From contig JAJCXO010000276.1 in NCBI GenBank assembly GCA_029263395.1, positions 1 through 36,172 of the forward strand: a stretch of DNA of 36,172 nt, given 5' to 3'. Position 1 is the first letter of the stretch. Each line of letters starts with the position of its first letter. This stretch comes from Acidobacteriota bacterium (GTDB taxonomy: Bacteria; Acidobacteriota; Thermoanaerobaculia; Multivoradales; J023). The notes under the pieces were generated by a model, which saw only the letters and a program-made list of their open reading frames with translations, ran no database searches and was not told the origin of the DNA. Below, in pieces: positions 16,233 to 24,474 of the stretch. Position numbers and translations under genes: made by a program.

Positions 16233-17387
16233 ATGCAGTTTCATCGGCGCTTCTTTCAACTTCCCAAGAGCAGTTTCTTTCTCTTTGGCCCCCGTGGCAC
16301 CGGCAAGTCGACCTTCCTGCTTCAGGCTCTGCCCCAAGCACTTCACATCGACCTCTTGCAACCGGACCGTTATCGCGAGCTGAGCTCACGTCCCGAACGG
16401 CTGCGCGAGCTGGTTAGCGCCGAACCCGCCGAACGGCCGGTGGTGATCTACGAGGTGCAACGCATCCCTGAGCTACTGACGGTTGTGCACGCGTTGATCG
16501 AGCGTGACCGTGAACGACAGTTTGCGCTGACGGGCTCCAGCGCCCGCAAACTACGACGTGGCGGAGTTGACCTGCTTGCTGGACGCGCCGTCCGCGAGAC
16601 CTTGCACCCGTTCATGGCGGCCGAGCTCCCAAGCTTCGACCTCGACCAGGCGCTCACCTCCGGGATGCTGCCGCTGGTCCTGGCCGCCGCCGAGCCGCGG
16701 AAGGTTCTCGATGCCTACGCCAGTCTCTATCTGGATGAGGAGATCCGATTCGAAGGCTGGGCACGCAACGTCGGCGACTTCGCGCGGTTTCTCGAAGCCG
16801 TGAGTTTTTCCCATGCCGCGGTGCTCAACCTGACCGAGGTGGCACGGGAATGTGAGGTACAGCGCAAAACTGTAGCGAGTTATGTCGAGGTCCTCGAGGA
16901 TCTTCTGCTCGCCTTTCGCATTCCGGTGTTCACTCGCCGAGCTAAACGCAAGACCAGCGTTCACCCTAAACTGTATCTGTTCGACAGCGGAGTCTTCCGC
17001 ACCTTACGTCCCCGCGGTCCTCTCGACCGCAGCGAAGAGATCGACGGCGCCGCCTTCGAAGGTCTGATCGCCCAGCATCTGCGGGCGTGGATCGCCTATT
17101 CAGACAGCGATTGTCGTCTGTACTTCTGGCGTACTGCCAAAGGCAATGAGGTCGATTTCATCGTTTACGGTGGAGATGGTTTTTGGGCTCTGGAGGTCAA
17201 GAACTCCAACCGAGTGCGACCGCAGGATCTCCGTGGTCTCAGGGCCTTTCGGGCCGATTACCCAGAGTGCACCCCGGTGCTGCTCTATCGCGGGGATCAA
17301 AAACTTCTGATCGACGGCATCTCGTGCCTACCGGGTCACGACTTCCTGCGCCAGCTGCGGCCCTCTGAAGACCTCTTCATCCAGTAA
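16233..17387 (+). CDS. AAA ATPase with DUF4143 (PD-(D/E)xK-like) domain
   Basis: 384 aa, ATG preceded by GGAAGG at 6 nt. The N-terminal AAA_14-type ATPase has Walker A 'FGPRGTGKST' (Lys25). The Walker B strand reads 'PVVIYEVQRIPEL', so Tyr73 sits where the family normally has Asp ('DEvQ'). A single GAC-to-TAC change at 16449 would explain this. Sensor-like 'FALTGSSARKLRRGG' follows. A winged-helix-like region 'NLTEVARECEVQRKTVASYV' leads to the C-terminal DUF4143 with a PD-(D/E)xK-like pattern 'KGNEVDFIV...FWALEVKNS'. Such proteins are widespread, single-gene and poorly understood; many genomes carry several copies, some associated with toxin-like or mobile contexts. Because the Walker B acid is altered, ATP hydrolysis may be impaired. 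It stands alone with its own promoter. Confidence 0.88.
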   Translation: MQFHRRFFQLPKSSFFLFGPRGTGKSTFLLQALPQALHIDLLQPDRYRELSSRPERLRELVSAEPAERPVVIYEVQRIPELLTVVHALIERDRERQFALTGSSARKLRRGGVDLLAGRAVRETLHPFMAAELPSFDLDQALTSGMLPLVLAAAEPRKVLDAYASLYLDEEIRFEGWARNVGDFARFLEAVSFSHAAVLNLTEVARECEVQRKTVASYVEVLEDLLLAFRIPVFTRRAKRKTSVHPKLYLFDSGVFRTLRPRGPLDRSEEIDGAAFEGLIAQHLRAWIAYSDSDCRLYFWRTAKGNEVDFIVYGGDGFWALEVKNSNRVRPQDLRGLRAFRADYPECTPVLLYRGDQKLLIDGISCLPGHDFLRQLRPSEDLFIQ

Positions 17388-17530
17388 GACGAAACCAACC
17401 AACGCGCTGGACTGCGACAACATCGTTCCGCAACGAACGGCCCGAATCGCATCGCCTGAAAAACCAGGCACAGATCTCCACAGGATATGATCCCGACGCG
17501 GACGCTTCGATCCGCGGAAGGACATCCCCT

Positions 17531-17558
17531 ATGAAACTCAAGCCATGAAACTCAAACG
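17531..17558 (+). repeat. Duplicated start region with 5-codon mini-ORF
   Basis: ATGAAACTCAA occurs at 17531 and again at 17545, 14 bp apart. The first ATG follows AAGGAC at a good distance and encodes only MKLKP before a TGA that overlaps the second ATG as ATGA. The second ATG opens the 250-codon gene but has no close ribosome-binding site of its own. Translation may therefore enter by coupling from the mini-ORF. Confidence 0.7.
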
Positions 17559-18297
17559 ACTCGGTCTCTGGCTCGTCGAGCTTTTTGTTGCGATCTGCCT
17601 CCTCGGCTTGGCGCTGTTCTGGGTTTATGACAAGCCATTGCCGGAAGGCAGTGACGAAGCGGGTGCCGACGAGCTCGCACGACGCATGATGGCCGCGATC
17701 GACGACTCGGCTTGGCAGCGGACCGGAGCTGTCACCTGGACGTTTCGCGGTGCCCACCAACACCTTTGGGATCGCCAGCGCAACTTGGCGCGGGTGCGGT
17801 GGGATGACTATGAAGTCCTGCTCGATCTAGCGTCGAAGGAGGGCATCGCTCGCAACGGCGGTCAACCCGTCGGCGTCGACGCTCTCGAGCCTCTGCTTGC
17901 CAAGGCCTGGGCCCTGTGGTGTAACGATGCGTTCTGGCTCAACCCGATTTCGAAACTCTTCGACCACGGCACCCGCCGTCAGCTCTCTGGCTCGAAGCTA
18001 TTGGTGACTTACACCGAAGGTGGCGTCACCCCTGGTGACTCCTATCTCTGGACCGTCGGCGACGACGGCCTACCCACCGCTTGGCAGATGTGGACGTCGA
18101 TCATCCCTCTCGGTGGTATCAAGACGTCATGGGAAGACTGGATCACTTTGGAAACCGGCGCCAAAATCTCGACCCGTCACCACACCTTCGTCGGCGATCT
18201 CGATCTCGGGAACATACACGGTGGAACCACCCTGGCGGACTTGGAGCCAGGTCCAGATCCTTTTGCCGAGTTGGTAGCGATGCTTGAGGGCAACTGA
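17545..18297 (+). CDS. Membrane-anchored protein of unknown function
   Basis: 250 aa. One N-terminal transmembrane segment (about residues 7-28, 'GLWLVELFVAICLLGLALFW') anchors a periplasmic domain. Visible features include 'VTWTFRGAHQHLWDRQRNLA', then 'VRWDDYEVLLDL', 'ALWCNDAFWLNPISKLFD', 'LLVTYTEGGVTPGDSYLW' and 'KTSWEDWITLETG'. The Trp-rich strands recall a LolA-like or lipid-binding beta fold, but I do not recognise a named family and make no functional claim. It stands between the ATPase gene and the sensor kinase gene on the same strand. Its start depends on the duplicated ATGAAACTCAA region. Confidence 0.75.
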   Translation: MKLKRLGLWLVELFVAICLLGLALFWVYDKPLPEGSDEAGADELARRMMAAIDDSAWQRTGAVTWTFRGAHQHLWDRQRNLARVRWDDYEVLLDLASKEGIARNGGQPVGVDALEPLLAKAWALWCNDAFWLNPISKLFDHGTRRQLSGSKLLVTYTEGGVTPGDSYLWTVGDDGLPTAWQMWTSIIPLGGIKTSWEDWITLETGAKISTRHHTFVGDLDLGNIHGGTTLADLEPGPDPFAELVAMLEGN

Positions 18298-18601
18298 GCG
18301 CTGTTATCCACCCAAACATCCAGTTGACCCAGGAGAACCGGGCGGTATTCCTCAAGCTGGGATATGCCTGGGTGCTGTAAGCCACGACCCTTCGCCTCTC
18401 GCCAAAACAACCCGCACAACACGGGATTCGAGAACGTCCCACGGATCCCCAGACGCTCTCTGCCCTTCAACGAGCTCTCTGGGGGCAGTATATGATTGCG
18501 CGATTCGTCCGATCGATGTCGTGTGGCTCGTGGGCTCATTGGGCTCACGGCTGGCCTCGCGAGGAGTAGGCCGCATCACGGAGTCGCTCTGTTCAGGCAA
18601 G
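18298..18601. other. Spacer before the sensor kinase
   Basis: This lies upstream of the preferred kinase start. The kinase reading frame stays open through it back to 18284, but its translation has no signal or domain and would overlap the previous gene. A possible promoter, TTGACC (18324-18329), 16 bp, TATTCC (18346-18351), lies in it. Confidence 0.45.
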
Positions 18602-21600
18602 ATGTTGTTGGGCAAGATGTCGAGCCACCTGTTTCACCCTCATACGATCGCTAGGGAGCTTTCTCTGCAGATAGGCGGTTATCGACGAATTCGCTGTTGG
18701 CTAGGAGTTGGCGTCCTTTGCGTCTCGCTACCGCTTGTCTCGGAGCCTGTCTTCCCGACCGGCACGGCCTCCACCGTAACGACGGACTCGTCGTCCACGG
18801 GCGTCGAAACTGGGCTTCCCTTCATCACCAGCTACGATTCGCGGACGTATCAGGCCCATAGCCAGAATTGGGCCGCCGTCCAAGACGACCGTGGCGTCAT
18901 GTACTTCGGCAACAGTGACGGCATCCTGAGTTATGACGGCGTCGGCTGGCAGACGCTCGGCGTCTCCAACAACACGATTGTGCGGTCGCTCGCCAAAAGC
19001 GCCGATGGGACCCTCTACGTCGGTGCGGTCAACGAAATTGGCTACCTCCAACCGGATGCTACCGGCAACCAAACCTACGTCTCACTGAAAAGCTATCTCA
19101 CTCCGGAAGACGCCAACCTGACCGATGTTTGGCGCACCTTTGCGACCGACCACGGGATCTATTTCTGGACTGTTGGCAAGCTGCTGCGCTGGCATCAGCA
19201 GCGCTTCGAATCCTGGAGGCTCGACAGCCTCCGCGCCCCATGCTTGATTCGAGGCCAGATCTACAACAACCATCCCACCCAGGGACTCACGGTGTGGACC
19301 GGCGACAACTTCGAGCCGTTGGCGGGAGGTGAGAGCTTAGCCGGTACCGCCATCATGACCATGGCACCGATGGACGAGGACGCCATCCTGGTTGGCTCGA
19401 ACGACGGTCAGTTGTTCAAGTTATCCTTCGCGCCGGACCGATCGGTGACCCTCGAGGTCTTGGCGACCGAGGTGGCGTCTTACCTTTCCCGGCACCGACT
19501 CTACCAAGCGATTCGCTTGCCCGACGGTGACTTCGCCCTGGCCACCATGACTGGGGGCCTGGTAGTGATCGGTCGTCAAGGCCAGCTGCGATACCGCATC
19601 ACAAAATCCGAAGGATTATTGGACAACTCGGTATGGTCCCTGACCCTCGACCGCGAGCGAGGCTTGTGGCTCGGCCTCAATCGCGGCCTCTCCAGGATCG
19701 AGCTCGACTCCGCGATCACCACCTACAGTGAAGCCAACGGATTGGAAGGGACGGTAGAGGAACTGGCTCGTCACGATGGTTCACTGTATGCCGTGACCAG
19801 CGTCGGCCTCTATCGTCTGCGTCGGCAGGATGCGGAGAAGATTGCCGACCGTGCAGCTCCCTATTGGGCGCTGCTCTCGCTGAAGGACTCGGCGGGGACA
19901 CCACGGTTGCTGATCGGGGCTCAGACCGGAGTCTTCGAGCTGCTCGAGGATGGCCTGGTTCAACGCTCCCAGTCGCGCAATGCCTTTCATTTATATGCAT
20001 CGCGCAGCCAGCCCGGCCGGGTTTATGTTGGTGACCAGACCGGTGCACATGTTCTTGCGTTGCGCGACAACCGCTGGGTTGATGTCGGGCGGTTGCCCGA
20101 AGCCGACCACGAAGTCCGTAGCATCAGTGAGGACCCGGACGGTAACTTATGGCTCGGGACGCACTTCGACGGTCTCATGCGACTCACCCTCGCCCCCGGT
20201 CCAGAGCTCGAGGTGCTCACCGTCCAGCGGTTCGGCCACGAACACGGTTGGTCCAACCTACGCAGCATCAAGGCCCAAGTCTTCGGCGGTCGGCTGCTCT
20301 TCCCTAGTCCAGATGGGCTTTTTCAATTCGATCCAGAGGCGAGCACTTTTGCCCCCAGTCCACTGCTTCCGACCGATGACAGCGGCAACCCCCTCGGAAT
20401 TCTGCGAGCCAGCCCAGACGCCCAATCGAACTTATGGTTGAGTCTGCACGGAGGCCATCTGGTGCTGGCTCTCCATCAACCAGACGGCACCTACGAACTC
20501 GACCGCAACAGTCTGCGGCGGATCGAATCCAGTTCGACCCACACCATCCTGCCGGAAGCGTCTGGGGTAGTCTGGCTAGGGGGTGTCGATGGCCTCTTCC
20601 GCGTCGACACCCGACATCCTTCGTTTCAGCCGGGTGCCCCTGAACCGAGTGCAGCTCCGACCGGCACTCTGACCGCCACCCCGGCTGTCACCCCGGCTGC
20701 CACCCCGGCGGCCACCCCGCCACCTCAGTCGACTTTCTCGGCGATAATCCGCCGAGTCACCCTCGCCAATCCTGACCGCAGCGTGCTGTTTGGTGGCGAA
20801 CCTGTCTCTGAGAGCACGGGCACCAACGCAGAGATTCACCGACTCGCCGCGCCGCAACCTTTGACCTACGACCAAAGCTCGCTGCGCTTCGAGTACACGT
20901 TGCCACGCTTCGAGGGGATGACGGCCAATCGTTACCGCAGCCGGTTGGTGGGTCTGGAGGATGCCTGGACAGACTGGACGCACGAAACTTATCGCGACTT
21001 CACCGCTCTCAGGGAGGACCGCTACCGCTTCGAGGTCCAAGGACGCGACATTTACCATCAACCCAGTCGGATCGCAGCCTACGAGTTCCGAATCCTGCCA
21101 CCTTGGTATCGCACCTGGTGGGCCTACATCGTCTACACCCTGGCGCTGGCAATCTCGACCTTCGTCGGCGTCAGCTGGTTGTTGCGACGAGTCCGGCTCG
21201 AGATGCAGGTCCAACAGTTGGCGGAAGCCAACGCCTTGATGCAGCACAATGAGGCCGAGAGGCAACAATTCGTCCGCCAGCTGGAAGCCAAAAACGCGGA
21301 TCTGGAACGGGTCATCTACGGCGTCTCCCACGATCTCAAGAGCCCACTGATCACCATTCGCGGCTTCTTGGGGCTGTTGGAAAAAGACTTCTCTGAAGGC
21401 AAGCTCGACCGGGTCCCGCACGACATGGAGCGCATTCAGGGGGCTGCCGCCAAAATGAGCACGCTGGTCAACGAGTTGCTCGAGTTGTCGATGGTCGGCC
21501 GGGTCGCCAACGAGCCGCAAAAGATCTCGCTCACCGAGCTAGCCCAGGACGCGGTGGAGCAGGTTGCGGGACAGATCGAAGCGCGCGGTGTTCAGGTGAT

Positions 21601-21988
21601 CGTCTCACCTGAGCTGCCGATCGTGTATGGCGACCGACAGCGGCTGCTTGCCATGCTGCAAAACCTGATCGACAACGCGGTCAAATACATGGGTGATCAG
21701 CCCACCCCGCGAATCGAGATCTCGAGCCGCCTGGACGGCGAGTCTGAGGTCATCATGGTGCGCGACAACGGCCTCGGTATCGAGTCGGCTTACCACGAGA
21801 AAATCTTTGGGCTGTTCGAACGATTGAGCGCCGATGTCGACGGCACCGGCGTTGGACTGGCGCTGGTACAACGCATCGTTCGAGTCCACGGTGGCAAAAT
21901 CTGGGTCGAGTCTGAAGGGCATGGGCACGGTTCCACCTTCTGCTTCACTCTGTCGCTAGCCGCTTCACGCAACCCGGTCACCCGTTAG
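18602..21988 (+). CDS. Propeller-type sensor histidine kinase
   Basis: 1128 aa from the ATG at 18602, with CAGGCAAG just upstream; ATG 18617 is an alternative. The N-terminal signal or anchor is 'CWLGVGVLCVSLPLVSEPVF'. The large periplasmic sensor is a two-component-regulator propeller with repeats such as 'NWAAVQDDRGVMYFGNSDGI' and 'SVWSLTLDRERGLWLGLNRG' (two-bladed arrangement likely). A Pro/Thr/Ala-rich linker with a 12-bp DNA repeat (20672-20722) precedes a Y_Y_Y domain ('RYRFEVQGRDIYHQPSR'). A transmembrane helix follows ('TWWAYIVYTLALAISTFVGV'), then HisKA with phospho-acceptor His910 in 'SHDLKSPL', and HATPase_c with N box 'NLIDNAVKYM', 'DNGLGIE' and 'GTGVGLALV'. No receiver or DNA-binding domain is fused, and no response regulator gene is in the window, so the partner is elsewhere. 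The ligand is unknown. Confidence 0.88.
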   Translation: MLLGKMSSHLFHPHTIARELSLQIGGYRRIRCWLGVGVLCVSLPLVSEPVFPTGTASTVTTDSSSTGVETGLPFITSYDSRTYQAHSQNWAAVQDDRGVMYFGNSDGILSYDGVGWQTLGVSNNTIVRSLAKSADGTLYVGAVNEIGYLQPDATGNQTYVSLKSYLTPEDANLTDVWRTFATDHGIYFWTVGKLLRWHQQRFESWRLDSLRAPCLIRGQIYNNHPTQGLTVWTGDNFEPLAGGESLAGTAIMTMAPMDEDAILVGSNDGQLFKLSFAPDRSVTLEVLATEVASYLSRHRLYQAIRLPDGDFALATMTGGLVVIGRQGQLRYRITKSEGLLDNSVWSLTLDRERGLWLGLNRGLSRIELDSAITTYSEANGLEGTVEELARHDGSLYAVTSVGLYRLRRQDAEKIADRAAPYWALLSLKDSAGTPRLLIGAQTGVFELLEDGLVQRSQSRNAFHLYASRSQPGRVYVGDQTGAHVLALRDNRWVDVGRLPEADHEVRSISEDPDGNLWLGTHFDGLMRLTLAPGPELEVLTVQRFGHEHGWSNLRSIKAQVFGGRLLFPSPDGLFQFDPEASTFAPSPLLPTDDSGNPLGILRASPDAQSNLWLSLHGGHLVLALHQPDGTYELDRNSLRRIESSSTHTILPEASGVVWLGGVDGLFRVDTRHPSFQPGAPEPSAAPTGTLTATPAVTPAATPAATPPPQSTFSAIIRRVTLANPDRSVLFGGEPVSESTGTNAEIHRLAAPQPLTYDQSSLRFEYTLPRFEGMTANRYRSRLVGLEDAWTDWTHETYRDFTALREDRYRFEVQGRDIYHQPSRIAAYEFRILPPWYRTWWAYIVYTLALAISTFVGVSWLLRRVRLEMQVQQLAEANALMQHNEAERQQFVRQLEAKNADLERVIYGVSHDLKSPLITIRGFLGLLEKDFSEGKLDRVPHDMERIQGAAAKMSTLVNELLELSMVGRVANEPQKISLTELAQDAVEQVAGQIEARGVQVIVSPELPIVYGDRQRLLAMLQNLIDNAVKYMGDQPTPRIEISSRLDGESEVIMVRDNGLGIESAYHEKIFGLFERLSADVDGTGVGLALVQRIVRVHGGKIWVESEGHGHGSTFCFTLSLAASRNPVTR
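20672..20722 (+). repeat. 12-bp coding repeat, Pro/Thr/Ala linker
   Basis: Imperfect copies of GCCACCCCGGCT lie inside the kinase gene and encode a (A/V)TPA-type linker between the propeller and the Y_Y_Y domain. It is a flexible spacer and could vary in length by slippage. Confidence 0.7.
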
Positions 21989-22463
21989 CACGCACCACCG
22001 CTGAAAAGGGCCCGTAAGAACGCCGCTACCACCTCAACCTCGGGTTATCAGCGCGTACTCTAGAGAGTTCCCAACCCCTCGTGATCCCAAGACCGAAATC
22101 CTCCAACGCTCGCTGCAGGCCTCTATTTACGGGAGCAGGATCATCTCTTCTGTTACGACCTCCGAGCACCGACAGCGGCGACTCACTAGATTGCATCCAG
22201 CAGTAACGTCCGTTGGCGCTTCATCGCCAAGCAACAGAGTGCCACCTCCGCGCGGGACTGAAGTCCCGCGGCCAGTGATAAGGTACCTCCGGCTGCGCCT
22301 CCGCCTGACGGGACGAAGACAAAAAGAGGTCGGTAGCAATCTTGTTCCTTGTTGGACGAGATCTCACTAGGATCCAGGAATACCTGCCGATTCAGTGACG
22401 TTGTCATGATCGCTGGCTGCTGGACGGCCGGTGATCACGACCACTCGATCCGAGGAGATCTCC
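21989..22463. other. Intergenic region with REP-like hairpins
   Basis: No gene is supported. The region carries two hairpins: TTGGCG/CGCCAA (22213-22230) and the 'GGGACTGAAGTCCC' palindrome (22251-22270), the core of which recurs at 35127-35142. The right end holds GAGGAG (22452-22457), the ribosome-binding site of msrA. No convincing promoter was identified. Confidence 0.55.
22251..22270. repeat. REP-like palindrome, copy 1
   Basis: CGCGGGACT, GA, AGTCCCGCG: 9 bp of perfect inverted repeat. The core GGGACTGAAGTCCC is identical to that of the palindrome at 35120-35149, although the outer bases differ in a compensatory way. This is the hallmark of a dispersed palindromic element conserved for structure. 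Confidence 0.65.
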
Positions 22464-23168
22464 ATGGGCTTCGCCTTACGACGGCCGACCTCGCCAAACC
22501 AGGTCCCCAACAAGCTTCCGGCAATCGACCTCAAAGCACCCAGCAAGGTCCAAACTGCAACTTTCGCCCTTGGGTGATTCTGGGGTCCTGACTCCCAGTT
22601 TGGGAGTTTGCCAGGCGTCGTACGCACCCGCGTCGGTTACGCCGGCGGCACCACGTTGGATCCGACCTACCACGAGATCGGCGATCACGCCGAAACGTTG
22701 GAGATCCAGTTTGATCCAACCCTGACGTCGTATGACGAGCTGCTGGAAATCTTCTGGCGCAGCCATAGCCCAACACGCCAACCTTGGAAGCGACAGTACA
22801 TGTCGGCAATTTTTACTCACGGCGACGACCAACACGATAGAGCGCTAGCAACTCGCGATGCAGCCGCCGTTAAACTGGGTGAGATTCACACCGAAATCGA
22901 ACCGGCAGGGCCGTTCTATTTGGCCGAGGATTACCACCAGAAGTATCGATTGAGCCGCACCGGCAACCTCCTCATCGAATTGCAGGCAATGTACCCGCGG
23001 ATCGAAGACCTGGTGAGGTCTACGGCCGCGGCACGCATGAACGGCTTTGTCGCTGGTCACGGTCAACTCGAGGCTCTGCGCGCCGAGATCGACGACTACG
23101 GCCTGTCTCCGGATGCCAGACGTGTGCTGCTGAGGACCGCAGAACACAACCAGCGGCATCGCAGTTGA
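22464..23168 (+). CDS. msrA: Selenocysteine-containing methionine sulfoxide reductase A
   Basis: 234 codons from ATG 22464, with GAGGAG 6 nt upstream, read through an in-frame TGA at codon 38 (22575-22577). MsrA reduces methionine-S-sulfoxide in proteins using a catalytic Cys in the motif GCFWG. Here the frame reads 'TFALG-TGA-FWGPDSQFG', so TGA occupies exactly the catalytic position and is predicted to encode selenocysteine (GUFWG). The remainder is a well-kept MsrA: 'VVRTRVGYAGGTT', 'YHEIGDHAETLEIQFDP', 'WRSHSPTRQPWKRQYMSAIF', 'YLAEDYHQKY'. The reading frame is uninterrupted on both sides. There is no other Cys in the whole protein, so there is no resolving cysteine and reduction must rely on an outside thiol. 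A SECIS-like hairpin lies at 22587-22615. Standard calling would start at a TTG at 22608 and lose the active site. The alternative, an inactivating TGC-to-TGA mutation or base error, is less likely given the hairpin. Sec machinery (selA/selB/selC) is not in the window. Confidence 0.88.
22587..22615 (+). promoter_or_regulatory. Bacterial SECIS-like hairpin of msrA
   Basis: Upper stem ACTCCCA (22591-22597) pairs perfectly with TGGGAGT (22601-22607) around loop GTT. A lower stem, CCTG (22587-22590) with CAGG (22612-22615), continues after a 4-nt bulge on the 3' side. The stem starts 9 nt after the TGA and the loop 20 nt after it. As I recall the bacterial SECIS rules, the apical loop should lie roughly 16-37 nt downstream and carry a G in its first two positions; this one does. 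Confidence 0.75.
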
Positions 23169-23183
23169 TACCGCGTCGCCAGA

Positions 23184-24308
23184 TCAGCCCGCCAAGGCCT
23201 GCTCGAGATCCGCGATCAGATCGTCCACATGCTCCAGTCCAACCGACACCCGCAGCAGGTTCTGCGGAGTGGTCGACGTTGGGCCCTCGCTTGATGCGCG
23301 ATGTTCGATCAGGCTCTCGACGCCGCCGAGGCTAGTTGCATTGGTGAAGATCCGCACCCGCGAGGCAACCGCAACCGCCTGCTCCCTACCACCGCGGACC
23401 GACAGCGACAACATGCCGCCGAAGGCACGCATTTGTCGACGCGCGATGGTATGGCCGGGATGCTCCGGTAACCCCGGATAATGCACCGTCTCCAACTTGG
23501 GGTGGCCGGTCAGTGCCTCTGCAACAGCCAGGGCATTGGCGGCATGGCGCTCCACCCGGCAAGCCATGGATCGCAGGCCACGCAGCACCAACCAGGCATT
23601 AAACGGCGAACCCGCCGCCCCAAGTACCGAACGGATATGGAGCAACGCGTCATAGGTTGATCCGCGCTCCTTCAACACCAACGCTCCCCCCAGCACATCG
23701 CTGTGCCCGCCCATGTATTTAGTCGCCGAGTGCAGCACGATATCGGCGCCGAGCTCCAACGGTCGCTGCAAAATCGGGGTCGCAAAGGTGTTGTCCACCA
23801 CCAACATTGCACCGTGGCCATGGGCGATCTCGGCCAACGCTGTTAGATCGAGAACTTCGAGCAGTGGATTCGACGGCGTCTCCGCCCAAATCAGCCGCGT
23901 CTCCGGTGTCAACGCGGCTCGCACCGCGGCGAGATCTCCCATCTCCACCGTTGCCACCGAGCCGCCCCAACGCGGCACAAAATCGCGCCCGATTTCGCGC
24001 ACACCATGGTAGACATCGTTGGGCAGCAAGACATGGGAACCGGCCGGCAACGATTGCAGCACCGCCGCGCTCGCCCCCAAACCGGAGGCAAAAAACAGGG
24101 CCGTCTCACCACCCTCGGACGCCGCCAGCGCAGCTTCCAACCGAGTCTGCGTAGGATTGGACTCACGGATGTAAATGTGATCGTGTAGCGGCTCACGGTT
24201 GTCCGGAGCGTGTTCGAAGGTGGTCGATAGATGGATGGGTGGCGCTACCGCGCCGGTAGCAGAGTCGACTTCGGCACCGGCGTGGATCAGAAGAGTCTCG
24301 AGCTTCAA
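23184..24308 (-). CDS. Cystathionine gamma-synthase/lyase-family PLP enzyme
   Basis: 374 aa from a TTG at 24308, chosen because GGAGGA lies 6 nt upstream and the protein then starts MKLETLLIHAG, the usual start of the family. An ATG at 24338 has no ribosome-binding site. Trans-sulfuration enzyme hallmarks are present: 'PPIHLSTTF', 'YIRESNPTQTRLEAALAALE'-like region (actual: RLEAALAASEGG), 'FASGLGASAAVLQSL', 'WAETPSNPLLEVLDL', 'VVDNTFATP', PLP-binding Lys197 in 'HSATKYMGGHSD', and C-terminal 'SLGGVESLIEHRAS'. It acts in the cytosol on O-acyl-homoserine, cystathionine or homocysteine-type substrates. The exact reaction (synthase, gamma-lyase or beta-lyase) cannot be settled from motifs. It converges with the Sec-MsrA gene (15-bp gap), so both touch methionine metabolism, but they are not one operon. 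Confidence 0.9.
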   Translation of the reverse strand: MKLETLLIHAGAEVDSATGAVAPPIHLSTTFEHAPDNREPLHDHIYIRESNPTQTRLEAALAASEGGETALFFASGLGASAAVLQSLPAGSHVLLPNDVYHGVREIGRDFVPRWGGSVATVEMGDLAAVRAALTPETRLIWAETPSNPLLEVLDLTALAEIAHGHGAMLVVDNTFATPILQRPLELGADIVLHSATKYMGGHSDVLGGALVLKERGSTYDALLHIRSVLGAAGSPFNAWLVLRGLRSMACRVERHAANALAVAEALTGHPKLETVHYPGLPEHPGHTIARRQMRAFGGMLSLSVRGGREQAVAVASRVRIFTNATSLGGVESLIEHRASSEGPTSTTPQNLLRVSVGLEHVDDLIADLEQALAG

Positions 24309-24474
24309 GGCGTGTCCTCCGTGGGTTCGCTTTGCCATCAAGTATAGGGGGGGGCGGCTGGAGCACGGCACTCTCGTTTGCCGTCATCCAACGGATCTTG
24401 GAACACTACGGGCGGCAACCATAGGCGAAGGTGTTGGTGCCCGGTTACAATGCGGCCACCGAAAGGAGATTTCA

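Noticed and set aside
15960-16361. 133-codon minus-strand frame upstream of the ATPase
   Set aside because: It overlaps the ATPase start and promoter; no domain or start signal.
20576-21520. 314-codon frame antisense to the sensor kinase
   Set aside because: The sense strand carries intact HisKA and Y_Y_Y motifs; the antisense frame is a GC-rich shadow.
22349-22591. 80-codon frame crossing the msrA start
   Set aside because: Out of frame with msrA and without a homologous pattern; the real frame there is the TGA-containing msrA.
22608-23168. Truncated MsrA starting at TTG 22608
   Set aside because: It would lack the catalytic motif and has no ribosome-binding site, while the extended frame through TGA has GAGGAG, ATG and the complete family N-terminus.
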